Shown here in pieces: positions 34,651-46,200 of a stretch of 64,000 nt of DNA (position 1 is the stretch's first letter; each line of letters starts with the position of its first letter). Origin of the DNA: Cryptomeria japonica (lineage: Eukaryota; Streptophyta; Pinopsida; Cupressales; Cupressaceae); assembly GCF_030272615.1 (NCBI RefSeq), contig NC_081410.1, positions 224,429,415-224,493,414 of the forward strand. Reading direction: 5' to 3'. The notes below the pieces were generated by a model. The model was not told the origin of the DNA, searched no databases, and worked only from the letters and a program-made list of their open reading frames with translations. Both the position numbers and the translations under genes were made by a program.

Positions 34651-34834
34651 TCACAACAATGAGCTATTTCCTTCTCTCAATGAAAAATAATGAAAAATAA
34701 GAACAATAATCAAAATGACAAATGATTATGGAAACGAAAAAGATGAGATATGATGAAATGAGATGAGATTCTTATACTCCAAGAGAGCTCCTCTATTTAT
34801 ATAAAAGTATGTGAGAATTAATACTATAATTAAG

Positions 34835-36085
34835 TGTTAGCACCAAAGAGGAGGACTGAGAGGGGGGAGTGAATCAGTCTTCACCAGATCTACAAACTTA
34901 ATCACAAAAATAGATTTGATAAACTAAAACAATAATAAAGATAAGAAAATTGACAACACAACACACAACACCAAGATTTTGATGTGGAAACTCGGTTAAG
35001 GAAAAAACCACATTGGAAACCTACCCACAGTAAGATGATACTCTGCAGTAGTATGTAAAATATTACAATGAGGAATGTAGATGCATTCAGACACACTCCC
35101 TAGAGCTCACTACTCAAAATATAATGGCTTAGAAGGCTACAACCCTTAGGGAAGTCTCACTGACTTACAACAAGATTCAGATTACAATCTGGAAGAAATG
35201 AACTGAAGGAATAGCATCTCCAAATGCCTTATTATAGTTTTGGTTAAGCACAGTTGTCTACCCAGCAACACCAGCCTCTCCTTAATCACAACTCCAAAGG
35301 ATAAATCATTTGTTCACACATACAACACTCTCTGATAATGCAGACACAACAATGACACCCAAATTACATGAATATATCACCTATATATACAAATCATCAA
35401 CCTTGACAAGGTCGGCTAAACCCTCAACCATCAATTACAAAATTACATCACATGATACAAAGATCAACCACTGGACCAATATAATGATTTACATGATATA
35501 AATGCACCTAAATCAAATTCCTAAATGCTCAACTCCACTGGAAATCTCACCAAGATCAACCGCAGCACGCTACACCACCAGAAATACCGCATAACAGGAA
35601 AATCATCACCAATTCATAGAAACCACCAAAAACTCGCACAATGATTAATTTGGATCACCAAAAAAAATAGCACATGACTAGGAAACACCATCAAGAATAT
35701 TATAATCATCAATAATAGCTACACCAACACCACTTATCAAATCTTCATCGATCAACATCAAAAACTCAAGAATACAACTAATCAGCAACTATCACGAAGA
35801 AAGAAAACATGTGAAGCACCAAATCATGAACTATCTGAAATGAAGATACACAAGACCATCCCAAGAAATATCCCAAAATCTTAGCACAAGATCTGATCAC
35901 ACCAGAATATGTCAGAGGAAAGACTGAACTCTACAAAACAACACTACAAACTGAATCATAAGATCTTCCCAATCAGCAATCATTGGAGCAAATCATAGGA
36001 ATATGTTGACATCAATGAAAATAACATATCCTAGCAGCAGAAATGCACGACAATATCCAATATTAATCTCTCAAAATTGTCACCA
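34835..36085 (-). repeat. Copia-type LTR, solo or truncated
   Basis: On the minus strand the inner end is GTGCTAACA at 34835. Next come a C-run (TGATTCACTCCCCCC on that strand), the TGGTTTTTTCCTTAACC module and GTAGTGAGCTCTAGGG, all as in the Copia LTRs elsewhere in this window. Beyond 36085 the plus strand reads ATCTCCCTCTTATCGCC, which resembles a degraded polypurine tract in minus orientation. No pol coding follows on either side. The outer end is an estimate. Confidence 0.65.
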
Positions 36086-36588
36086 ATCTCCCTCTTATCG
36101 CCACCACTAAGCCTATGTGGCTTCTCTACTAATCACAAAGTCGACACATAAACAGTCCTATGAAATATTACTATGAATCATCCATAATATAATACTTAGT
36201 CAAATATAATAACTACCTTATCCATTTCCTAATCAACTTTGAATTCTATCTAATCAATATATACTTATCGACCAAGTCTTCCTATGCTTATTAGCATTGT
36301 GAAATGTGTCAGTTCTTGGTAAAAGTATCGATCCCCATTATGTGCATCACCTTACAAATTGGAAAGGGGGGCCAATGTGTTTATCATGGTTTACAAATAT
36401 TGCTAACCTTGCATAAATTAAAGGGAGAGATGGTGGTTTAACCACCACACCCTCCTCCTTTGGAGTAGGGTGCACCACCTTCCATGGTGGGTGGCCCCCT
36501 CCTCTTCTTCCCTCCCTCCACATAGAGGTTGAGGTGAATGAGGGTGAAGACCAAGTCAATCTGCAACGTGGAAAATAGAACATGCAAG

Positions 36589-36639
<51 letters not shown>

Positions 36640-38029
36640 TTGATTAATTTATAGATAGATAAGAAAACACAAGGGTTTAAACCTATCAAAAAGATTCAAT
36701 CCAACATTTCAAGCAAGGATAAACAAACCCTACTAAACATTACCCAAAAGACAAAAGGCATCTTACCACTAACCCAAATAGTCTAATTTAACTTGACCAA
36801 CTACGTTGCCAGTGTGTGATAGCTCAATAAGACACATATATTAAGATTACCGAACCAAATTCCTCTCCTGAGTGATAATCGTCCTCCCGTCCGAAGGCTA
36901 GTTCAATTACTGCATCCAACTTAGCACATCACAACAATCTCATCTATTATTAAAACCTACATATATATATATTCATCATATATTTCATATCAAAATATCA
37001 TATTGATTGCATAATCATTCATTTGATTACTAATCAAAATACATATATATTCCAAAACATATTCATGTGATAAAGCATTTTAACTAAAACAAGTAAAAGT
37101 AAATAGTATTTTCACAAAGGGTTGTAACACGTTAGGACATGATGTTTGATAAGGATGTTGAAAACTGATTTGCGGTTGATTAGTTAGGTTGTAGGCTAGC
37201 TTGGCAATTTGTCTATTAATACATGATTTATTAAGCTTAATATATTGCTTGAAGTCATGGTTGTGTTTTCTCAAATGTTTGTCTTTACAAAGGATAATTT
37301 ATTGTGAATAATGAATGATAGATCATTTTTGGCTTTTCAATTGTTTTCTAATATTTAAAGTTTTCAGAGTTTATTTGATTTTTTGGGGATTTTTCAAGGC
37401 TTTTTTTAATGTTTTATTATTTTTGAATTTGATTGATTTTCTGAATTTCTTTGGATTTCAAAGATTTTTTATTTGTTTGGATTCTTAAAGATTTTTTTAT
37501 TTGTTTGGATTTTGAATGTTTTAAATTATTATTTTTGGATTTTGAAAGATGTCTAGATCATTGATTATGGTAAAACACATGTGTCAGGATTTAATATCAA
37601 GTAAAATATATTGATTTGCCCCAATGTCTAGCAAGGCATAGAACATTATGATTGGATGAATGAAATGGCAAGATGGTATGGATAGGCAAAAGATGGAGGT
37701 AGCTTTTTATTGAATCAGAGCCAATTTGGTTTATAAGGACTATCTCGCAATGAGATAACATGTTTATCCAAGCTAAGGGACTAGATATAGTGAGGTAAGT
37801 TATAGCTTGCTAGAATGAATGACATGCAATCCACAAGCATGGATATGTCAAGAGGATTCTAAAAAACATGTTTTGTATTTTATGTCCTTAGTTTTGATCA
37901 AGATCGAGGGATTGATTTGCATAGGATGGAGATAGGATTGGATAGGATAATCAAGATCAAGGGTGATATGGATTATGGAAGTAAGAAATTGATAAGATAA
38001 GGGATATGGAATAAAGGTTTTGGAAATCG
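36086..38029. other. Gene-free AT-rich stretch
   Basis: No supported coding frame. It includes an AT microsatellite and a T-rich loosely periodic part (37320-37530, GATTTTTTATTTGTTTGG repeated) that resembles the T-rich repeat near 8.1 kb. The short region 34651-34834 before the Copia LTR is likewise empty. Confidence 0.6.
36595..36636. repeat. (AT)n microsatellite
   Basis: An uninterrupted AT dinucleotide run of 42 bases. Confidence 0.95.
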
Positions 38030-38330
38030 ACACTCATTGGATTCATATGTTGTCATTTATGGCAACAAGATGCTATTGAAGGCATATACCGGTATTTGGA
38101 GGCATACACTGATAGATACCAACATTGGAACATTCAAGGTCATCACCAACATCAACACCGACACCGACACCAACACCAGCACTAGCATCCAACACTTCAG
38201 TGAAGCCGACGTCAGTCTGGGATCCGAAAGGTTTTATTTGTAAAATCATTTTGTAATTGTTACCAAAATTTTGCACATGCCAAATTTGGTGCCCTAATGA
38301 ATCATTGCATTCATTCATATTGAAAAAAGG
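38030..38330 (+). repeat. Possible fragment of a Copia-type LTR
   Basis: CATATGTTGTCATTTATGGC recalls the U3 start of element C (TTATGTTGTCATTGATG). The ACATCAACACCGACACC-type stretch, the GTAAAATCATTTTGTAATTG part and the general order recall U3 of copy B. No clear ends or target duplication. The ACC-rich part (38145-38190) is a short imperfect ACCGAC/ACCAAC repeat. Confidence 0.3.
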
Positions 38331-38929
38331 CCCAAATCATGAGCAAGAAATCAGAAGTACATCTTTTTCTAACTTGTTTGCTTCATGTGCAGCTACATGA
38401 AAAAATAATGAAGCATGTGGGTTAAAATGGGCTCCCACGAGGGTTGAGCTCAGCATGCTACAGATCACAGAGACTTTATGCTCCTTTTCAAGAAAGGCAT
38501 GGCTTATCAAGTCTGATTGGGACTCCAAAAAAGTCATGCTTTTAAATTTTACCCTATCGGCAAGACCTACCCCGATCAGCAAGATGTACCCCGATCAGCA
38601 AGCACAACGCGAAAAGTTATATCGGCTATTGGAATAGCAGGTTCCAAGTAATTCCAAAGACCCGATAGGAAGGTGCGGAGTGCTAAAGGTTGTATCGACC
38701 ATTGTAATGAACCATTTCATATCATCCCAATGGAAAAGCCAGGGCATGAAGGACAATTATCCCACATTGGCAGTGTAGACGAAGTGTATAGCATTTAAAG
38801 CTTAGATCACATGTAACTAAAGTGTCAAAGCTTGAAATATTTTGACATGAGATGGCTCGTCCCCCAGTGGACCCCGCATATGCACGCATCTCAACGCATC
38901 CTAATTTTATGATCGGCTAGCAGGAAGAG

Positions 38930-41130
38930 ACTGAAGAGCAAGCAAGTTGTAAAAGATCAATGGTGACATGGGTACATCAACGACTGTTGCTAAGCCACTA
39001 TGATTAGATGCTCACCAATTATCACCGCGACTTGGTGACTAATGACATGGTAGACAAGTGGTGCCCAGGTGAATCTCATGAGCCAATCAAGCGGTGACAC
39101 ATGTTGACATGTGGCACAAGAGAGAAAATCAGCCTGGGTTAAAGGTCGAGCAGTTGAAGAAAGATCAATGGTGATCGCAGAGATCTAACGGTCGTCGCTA
39201 TGTCGCAAGGAAAAGATGCACACCTGATTATCTCAGCGACTTGGTGACTGATGAGGTGTAAAATATAGGGTATAAGATTGATGACGTGACAGATAGGTGG
39301 AGGTCTAGTGGCTGGTGACATGGCACGGATGGATGACATTGAGCAAATCTTGGCCACGATGAGTCTCAAAAAAGTTTTACCGAAGGCTCAGTTTCATTGA
39401 CATAACAATATCTATGAAACCTTAGGTTCGATGAGACTAGTAAACGGTTCATCGAGAGAGTAGTTTGGCTTAAAGAAGAGATCCAACAGAGAAAGACGTG
39501 TGGTGAATGATGATGTGGCAGACAAGTGGTGCCTGTGTGTGTGAAAAGTGGACCTGTATCTCATTTGGAATACACAACACTTCAATCAATTCATTACATG
39601 CATGGTTAGACAGATATAAACATGAATATGAAAAGCATAACAAATCGACCCATTGCCTTCTAAAAGATGCAAGTATAAGATTGCTCTCAGATTTGTATAA
39701 GCAATCCAGTGACTAGATAACACCAAGACGAAGGATTTTAATCTATATGAGCATGATATTAATGCTAGATGGATGCAAGATTAATCTAACAAGATTTAAG
39801 TAATAAATGAGATAAATGATTTAAATATGTATGCAATATTCTCAATGAACCTAGAGAAAAATCATCATAATAACAATATATTCTCCAGGATCTTTGAATG
39901 AGAGATGAGAGCCTGAATTTATAGAAAATTCAGAAAGAAACCAAAGGCTGAGATCAAATGATGATGAGCGATCAAGATTTTCCAAGAGGAAGCACAATCC
40001 AGGTGAATTGATGTGATTGGATGCTTTTCTCAGTTTTAAAGGAAATTGAACTAAAATTAAGATAAAATCAAGAAAAAACTGATTTATTCTCTATTTCATT
40101 CAATTTTAATATTTAATTGTTTTAATTGCTTTCTTTGAGGTTATTTATCAATTTTAAATTTGTTTGTCAAGATTATCTCCAATTGATTTCTTTTCTCAAA
40201 TTTTTAATTCTTTCTTGGTCAATTAATTCCTTTTTTTTAATTTATTTCCTTTTTTGTAGATCTGTGCTCATAATTTTTAATTCCTCTTTCTTGATTTGTT
40301 TCCTTTTTTGAAGATTTATGGCAAATTGATTTATTTAATTAAATATGCCAGGATATTCAATTAAAATAAATAGGATAATTGTTTAAAAATGATTTACTTG
40401 GAATGATCAATTAATTAAATAAATATTTAATTAATATTGGCTGATTAATTTTGCCATGTGACATTGATGATTTAAGAAATTAATTGTGTGCTCGAGATTG
40501 ATTTAATTGCCTTTGATTAGGACCTTGGTGACGTTGTCAAGATTAGGGGCTCATGGTTTAGATGACCATTTTTTAGGGTATTACAATGCCCAAGTGGATC
40601 TCATGATCCAATCAAGTGGTGATACATGTGTACACGCAACACAAGAGAGAAGATCAGTCGGTGCTAAAGTTGGAGAAAGTTCAAGAAAGATCAATGGTAG
40701 TCCCAAGGATCTAAGAGTTGTCGCTATAATGCTATAGAAAGAAGCTCATCGATTATCTCTACAACTTGGAAACAAAGCATGTGCGAAAAAGGTGAGTGGC
40801 TAAGAAGTTAAAGATCAAGCAGTTTGAGAGAAGATTAACGGACATCGCTATACCGCATGATGAAGATGCTCGCCAGTTATCTCACGCGACATGGCAACTG
40901 ATGACCTGGCAATTAAGGTGGTGCTCAAATAGATCTAAAAGTGGTGACACATGTTGACATGCGGCACAAGAGAGAAAATCAGCCAAGGTTAAAGATCAAA
41001 TAGATTGATCACGTCCAATGATTAGGCAAAATATCAGACGGTGGTTGCTAAGGTGTAATGGAAAGCTGTACACCAGGTTATCATTGCGACTTGGCAACAA
41101 GGTGTGCCCAAGACCATTGAACATCGGAAT
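38930..41130 (+). repeat. Diverged tandem array, about 200-bp unit
   Basis: At least five partial units share ordered blocks: GTGACACATGTTGACATG, GGCACAAGAGAGAAAATCAG, AAAGATCAATGG, a TCGTCGCTAT-type block, and TTATC-C-GCGACTTGG followed by AACTGATGACATGG. Clear occurrences start near 38940, 39085, 39160, 40610, 40820 and 40935. Blocks are substituted and partly deleted. One unit is split by the solo LTR at 39534-40585. The array sits upstream of the plus-strand Gypsy 5' LTR end and may be part of its long U3, but the LTR start was not found. Confidence 0.65.
39534..40585 (-). repeat. Solo LTR inserted in the tandem array
   Basis: The 1052-bp insert starts TGTGTGTGTG and ends GGTATTACA on the plus strand. 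It is flanked by GTGCC (39529-39533) and ATGCC (40586-40590), a 5-bp duplication with one mismatch. Removing it rejoins the array block CAAGTGGTGCCC-A-GTG found intact near 39056. On the minus strand it begins TGTAATACCC and has a CTATAAATTCAGGC promoter-like site near 39925, which gives the orientation. No internal coding exists, so it is a solo LTR. Confidence 0.75.
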
Positions 41131-41440
41131 AGCAGGTTCCATGTTATCCTGAAGGCTTGATGAGATGTGCAGCGAAGGTCTGCAGTTTGGAGTGCTACCA
41201 TCAGTCATAGAAACAAGTGATTTGGACCTATCTTGTGACCTGATGGAGCCCGATGAGAAAGTGTGCATCTTACAAAGTTGTCATCGGCCAACGAAATGAG
41301 TTGTTTCACGCTAATGCGATGACCCGATGAAGAAAGCAATGCTAGTATAGAATAAGTCAAAAGAAGATGGTAGACAAGTGGACCCACGAGCAAATCAGAG
41401 GCTAACACGTGGTAGAATTCTACAAACCTTGAAATTCAAA

Positions 41441-41562
41441 GTGGTTCAATGGTTCATAGGTTCAATGGTTGAAAATGATTCATAGGTTCAATGGTTGAAA
41501 ATGGTTCAAAGGTTCAATGGTTCAGTGGTTCAGTGGTTTAATACTTGAAAGTGGTTCAAATG
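41441..41562 (+). repeat. Minisatellite of GGTTCAATGG units
   Basis: About ten short units vary around GGTTCAATGGTTGAAAATG, GGTTCATAGG and GGTTCAGT. It probably arose by slippage. Confidence 0.85.
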
Positions 41563-43263
41563 TTTCAAAATCATTTTTTTCGTGGGCCCAAGATGAAGAA
41601 GTGAATGCAGGAAGTGGTGGGTATGGTCTAAAATGATGAGACTTAAGTGGAGTTCAAGTGGATCCGTAGACAAATCTGAATGTAGCACTTGGCAAGGGTC
41701 AAGTGAGTAAGTGGGCCCATTTTCTCAAAGAGCAACTCAGGAGGGGTTCTAAAGGTCGAGCAAGTCTAAAAATATCTGATGATGGTCGCTATACCACAGC
41801 TTGAAGTTGCTTGATGTATATCTGTCTGGAGTTGGCAACAAGCAATAAGTTTTCATTCAGGGCGGTTAGTGAGGTAGTGTTGAGATAAAGGAGCAAAGAC
41901 CCCAGAGTCAATCAGAAAGTGCCACGTGACAAAGTGCAGATAGAGATCAAAGAGGATCGGATGTTCAGGATAGCTACTCGACTAACTTGTCATTGACTCG
42001 ATGGATTTGATTTCAGAGGTTAGGAGAACTGGTTGTTTGCACGGTGAAAAGTCTGCCAAGTGAAGAGTTAAATTTTTGCATGAAAGATTAATACAGATAT
42101 TGATCAATTTTCCAAAATGCAACTGTTACATACCATTGAAAAGCTCATGAAATAGAGAGATCATATTTTTCAACCATTTATACTAGGAGTTTCAGCATGA
42201 AGAGCAGTTGCCAGGGAATACATTCAATATTTTCAATGGGATTTCTTTTAATACAGTCTCAGTTCATTTCATCATGCAGATTTCACATGGGGATAGCTAT
42301 TTTTTGCACTTAGACATGCAGATTTTCAAACAAAGGGTTCATCTTTTTCAGTGAAGCTTTGTTAGGTAGGACTGGCAGCTGCATATGGAGTAAAGAGATT
42401 TTCTCTTCATGCAGAATTAGTGGCAATCCTTTTGAGCATTAAAGATTGTTATTTTACAGTATTATGAGTGAGTTTTTATGCCATTTTTGTGGGCAGATTC
42501 ACCCAAGGATTTTATCATGCATTATTTTTAGGGTTTTTGAAGGGGATTCATCAGAATTTCTCTATATTCTCTTCCTCCTTTTTTCCCCCCGTTCTTTCTT
42601 TTTTGCATACACTTTTTGGCAAAAAAGTATTGTATCTCAGCACCTTTTTTTAGTTTTCAGCATTGTAATAGAGATTATTTTCAGTTTGCAATAGAGAGTT
42701 TCAGTTTCCTTGTCAATTATTTCTTATTCTTCCATTGTCAGATGAATGATTTTGACAAAGTTATTGTGATTTAATTTTGAATCCTTTTCTTTGTCTCATT
42801 TATGCTTTGCAGAAATAGGAAGATTTCATGTAAATTTAGGTTGTGGGTTGTGTTCATTTGGTTTCTATTTCTCTGCATGTTTGTGAAAATTACTTTTCCT
42901 ACATGCAAAAGTTAGATAACATCGAGCATTCACATGAAATGTTTATGAATTTCATGATCTTGTTTGATTTGTGAGATAGTTTTTGGGTCTTGTTGCAGCT
43001 GGTTATAGTTTTAGGACAACAAGTAGAACTACATCATTTTGGTGTATCACCTCCATTAGGATAGGTTTTTTCATTACATATAAGACTTCTACCATTTTCC
43101 CACAAGAGGTTAGTGTAGGAGATCCATCAGAATAGGAAGCCATCCCAATCTCTGAAGATTCACCTTTACTTTGAGCAACCCATAGGCTCGAAGGTGTTTC
43201 CATGTTTTAGAGGATTGCTTGTTTTCGAACTTAGCATCACGGGTGCAATCCTCAGTGACAACA
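41563..43263 (+). repeat. 3' portion of the plus-strand Gypsy 5' LTR
   Basis: Non-coding sequence that ends ..GTGACAACA at about 43263, six bases before a primer-site-like motif and 170 bases before the gag ATG. The right boundary is therefore well placed, but the left end is unknown and may include the tandem array from 38.9 kb. Pyrimidine-rich parts lie at 42500-42640 and 42700-42800. Confidence 0.5.
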
Positions 43264-43268
43264 ATTTT

Positions 43269-43286
43269 TGGCATGCCCGGTGGGAC
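43269..43286 (+). other. Putative primer binding site of the plus-strand Gypsy
   Basis: TGGCATGCCCGGTGGGAC follows the inferred LTR end by six bases and differs from the initiator-Met site of the Copia-type elements. The matching tRNA is not certain to me. Confidence 0.55.
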
Positions 43287-43432
43287 ATGTTTGAGCTATC
43301 ACAGCTCAAAGAAAATCCATTTTGCTATTGTTTTGGTATTAACAACAATATTTCAGCCTATTGAGGTTATTTTTTCAAGTACCTAGCGACTCTATTTTCT
43401 GGTTTTATGTGCAAAACAGGTCTTAACAGCAT

Positions 43433-43749
43433 ATGAAAAAGTATCAAACTAGATAGAGTGAGGATCCAGTTGAGCATATTGAGCTACCACCAGCACAGAG
43501 AAAGTCAAAGACAACAAAAAGACAGAAAAAAGCAACAAATTCAATAGTTGAGTTTCCAGAAAGTTCCCTAGTTGAAGTTTTTCTTGAAACTCTAGATTCT
43601 AATCTTTTGTCTAATTCTTCTCCTCCACCTAATAATTCTCAGCCCAATTTTTCTACCCACATAAATTCTCTTTTTGTGACTACTCCAATTCAAACATCTA
43701 TTACCCAAAATCCACCAGTAAATCCTCCAGTATTTACAATGGTCATACC
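43433..43749 (+). pseudogene. Gypsy gag, N-terminal part
   Basis: ATG 43433 opens MKKYQTR, then a TAG where Gln is expected, then SEDPVEHIELPPAQRKSK and a basic, Ser/Pro/Asn-rich stretch. The frame continues in register to VNPPVFTMVIP, where element C interrupts it at 43750. The rest of gag resumes at 51474. Low-complexity N-termini of this kind are usual in this Gypsy group. Confidence 0.7.
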
Positions 43750-46128
43750 TATTGGTATTATGTTGTCAATGATGTCAATCGGTATGGGATGATCACTGGT
43801 AGAAGAGATGTGTGTGCAACATTGTTATGAAGGAGTACAGGATGTGATATCTTGCATATCACCTTGTGTTGTAGAACACTGGTAAAGATAAGGAAGATGA
43901 CCTTAGGAGTCACCAATACACAAGTTGATGCCTGACTTGTGTGATGAGATAGAAAGATGTTTGAGTAGTTGTTTGTGATGAAGAGGCAGAATATTATCTA
44001 AATCACATCAACATTAGAAGAGAAGAATGAACTAGTATTCTATGAGGCTGCAAAACTACTAGACCCTCACCGGTTGAAGATGCAGTCATCATGAGGAGTA
44101 ATGAATAAACAATGAGTGTGTCTGCACCGGATCACATGTGCCTATTTAAAGATATGTTGCACAAATAGGGAACTCACATGATCAGATGACAAGGTGTTAC
44201 TCCACCAAGTAAGTGGGGCTTATCTCCTATATGCCTTGAGGCACTCTAGTTTGGTGAGATAAGAAGTGAATAGGCAAAAGCAAGTACTTGAAAGATCACA
44301 CTAGATCCACCGGTGAATTGAGGGAATTTCTTAAGTACATGAGATCAGGTTTATGCACTGGACTGACTGAGAAGACATTCTGAAGAAGAGTGATAGGTTT
44401 GTCATTCAAACAAACTAGCTAAGTAGATACAATCAGAGGAGAATGGTCTGATCGATGAAGGAGTCTAGCAAAGGTTGATGACTGGTGTCATCAAGCGTGA
44501 TAACTGGTATGTAAGCCCATCGGTAATATGAGCAAGGTGTAGATGCAGATGACTCTCCACCTTGGGGTACTAAGAAAATGAGATTTCTCAAAGAAAGACA
44601 TGTCTGACGATCGGTCAAGGTGTTCCACCCATAGTTCAGCAGGATGTAGACATGATGAGGATACTGGTACAGTGTGTGATAATGGCAGGGTTAGCAAACC
44701 GAAAGGAAAGAGGAACCGGTTGAGTAGCTGGTTGGTGATCCCATTTGGACCAACATGAAGTGCCAAGCTAGTAGTTAGTTGATATGGATGCCACATGGAG
44801 TCAACGTGGAAAACCTGCATTTGGATAAAGATGGAATGTACATTGACAGGGTTGTTGCAGGGTTGGTCAGCTTTAATGAAAGGTCACACAAATCATGGGA
44901 CTTGCTGCAGAGCAATTGCAAGGGTTTGTGGCTCGAGGTCTGGAAGACAACTATGAGTCAGCCTAGAGTGATTGAGAAGATTGAGGCAATAGAGGAAACA
45001 ACACAAAAAATCTTTTGTGATTGACCAAGGGATCAACCATTAGGGTAAAAAGCAAGTCACTAGAGATGGAAGGTATGAGTCAAGAGATGCAAATATGGCA
45101 GAGTTGTGAAATTGGATGTCAGAAAGATCATATCATGCAAGATCTAATTGGATTTGGTTTGCCTCAAGGATGGTGATGAAACCCTAACTACCTAGATTTT
45201 GAAATGGTTTTTGGAGGGAAAACCTATCTATAAGTATGTGGCAGAAGAGAATGTTTGGTGATGCTGAATAGTTGAATATGGTGTGATTGCAAAGTTGAAA
45301 ACTTTTGCAAGTAAGAGAAAATCAGCCAAGTGCTCAACAAGCATCTGAAAAGGAAGTTGGAGAGAGAAAGAACCCGGTTGAAGCATTCAATCAGTTGGAG
45401 AGAAGAACTGGTAGTGTTCTACTGGAAATGTAGAAGTGAAGGAGGTTGTAGAGAAGATAAACAAAGAACTGGTAGAGAGGAGAATTGGTGAAAAGTAGAG
45501 CAATGAAGAGGAGATTCAGTGAGAGAAGTACAAAAGAGAGATAAACTAGTAAGTCTTACTAGCAAAGAAGGAGCAGGTGAAGAGTAGCAGAGAAGTGAGT
45601 CGATGAAGCAGAGAAGGTATCTCACCGATAGAGTAAGATAGACATAATTGTTGCAAGATTCACTTGCAAAAAGATAACCACTTATCTATTTGATGTTTAC
45701 ATTGTGAACACTAAGTTGTAGCTTGGTGCAGGGGTTGTATTTCCTTGGGTTGGTGCCTTAAATTCAAGGGTTGGTACTCCTTTGGGTTGTAGCCCATAAA
45801 TCAGGTAGGGGTTGGTGCTCCTTGGGTTGGTACCCTAAACTTTGTAACTGTGTTTACTGTGAGGTTGGATTGGAGTAGTAGACTCCAACAACATTGCTCA
45901 CCGAGGTTTTTCCTATCTTGGCTTTTGGGTTTTCCTTATATATGTTGGTGTTATGTGATGTCTCCTTGTGAGTGTGTTTTCTTTTAAGATAGTCTCCTCT
46001 ATAACTGGTAAGTTTACATTGAGTTAAATCTATCAACCAATATGCTCCCATAGGATTGCTAAAAGTGAAGAGATTTGAGAACCACTGATTCACCCCCTCC
46101 CCCTCTCAATGGTGCATTTTGTCTAACA
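43750..46128 (+). repeat. 5' LTR of element C
   Basis: 2379 bp, from TATTGGTATTATGTTGTC to GTCTAACA. The 3' part contains a GGGTTGGTGCC/GGGTTGTAGCC-type repeat (45720-45840), the CTCACCGAGGTTTTTCC module and GATTCACCCCCTCC. The C-run near the end matches the other Copia-type LTRs. Confidence 0.9.
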
Positions 46129-46130
46129 AT

Positions 46131-46142
46131 TGGTATCAGAGC
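46131..46142 (+). other. Primer binding site, element C
   Basis: TGGTATCAGAGC two bases after the 5' LTR. Confidence 0.92.
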
Positions 46143-46200
46143 ATAGGTTCCCAATTAGAAGAGTATTCTCCAACTTGGGTAGATTTCGGCCTAAGGACAC

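Noticed and set aside
36347..36689. Overlapping minus-strand ORFs with Ile-Tyr runs
   Set aside because: They are translations of the (AT)n microsatellite and flanking low-complexity DNA; no coding support.
38073..38318. Minus-strand ORF with Val-Gly repeats
   Set aside because: It is the antisense translation of the ACCAAC/ACCGAC simple repeat.
38930..41130. CRISPR-like array
   Set aside because: The units are long, diverged and lack unique spacers between identical repeats, and the genome is eukaryotic.
42446..42694. Phe/Leu/Ser-rich ORFs before the Gypsy primer site
   Set aside because: T-rich LTR sequence gives hydrophobic translations by chance; no start context or relatives.
44779..45024. 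81-codon plus-strand ORF in the element C LTR (and copy at 50126-50362)
   Set aside because: Present in both LTRs because the LTRs are copies. No domain, and LTR position makes a protein role unlikely, though the frame is open in both.
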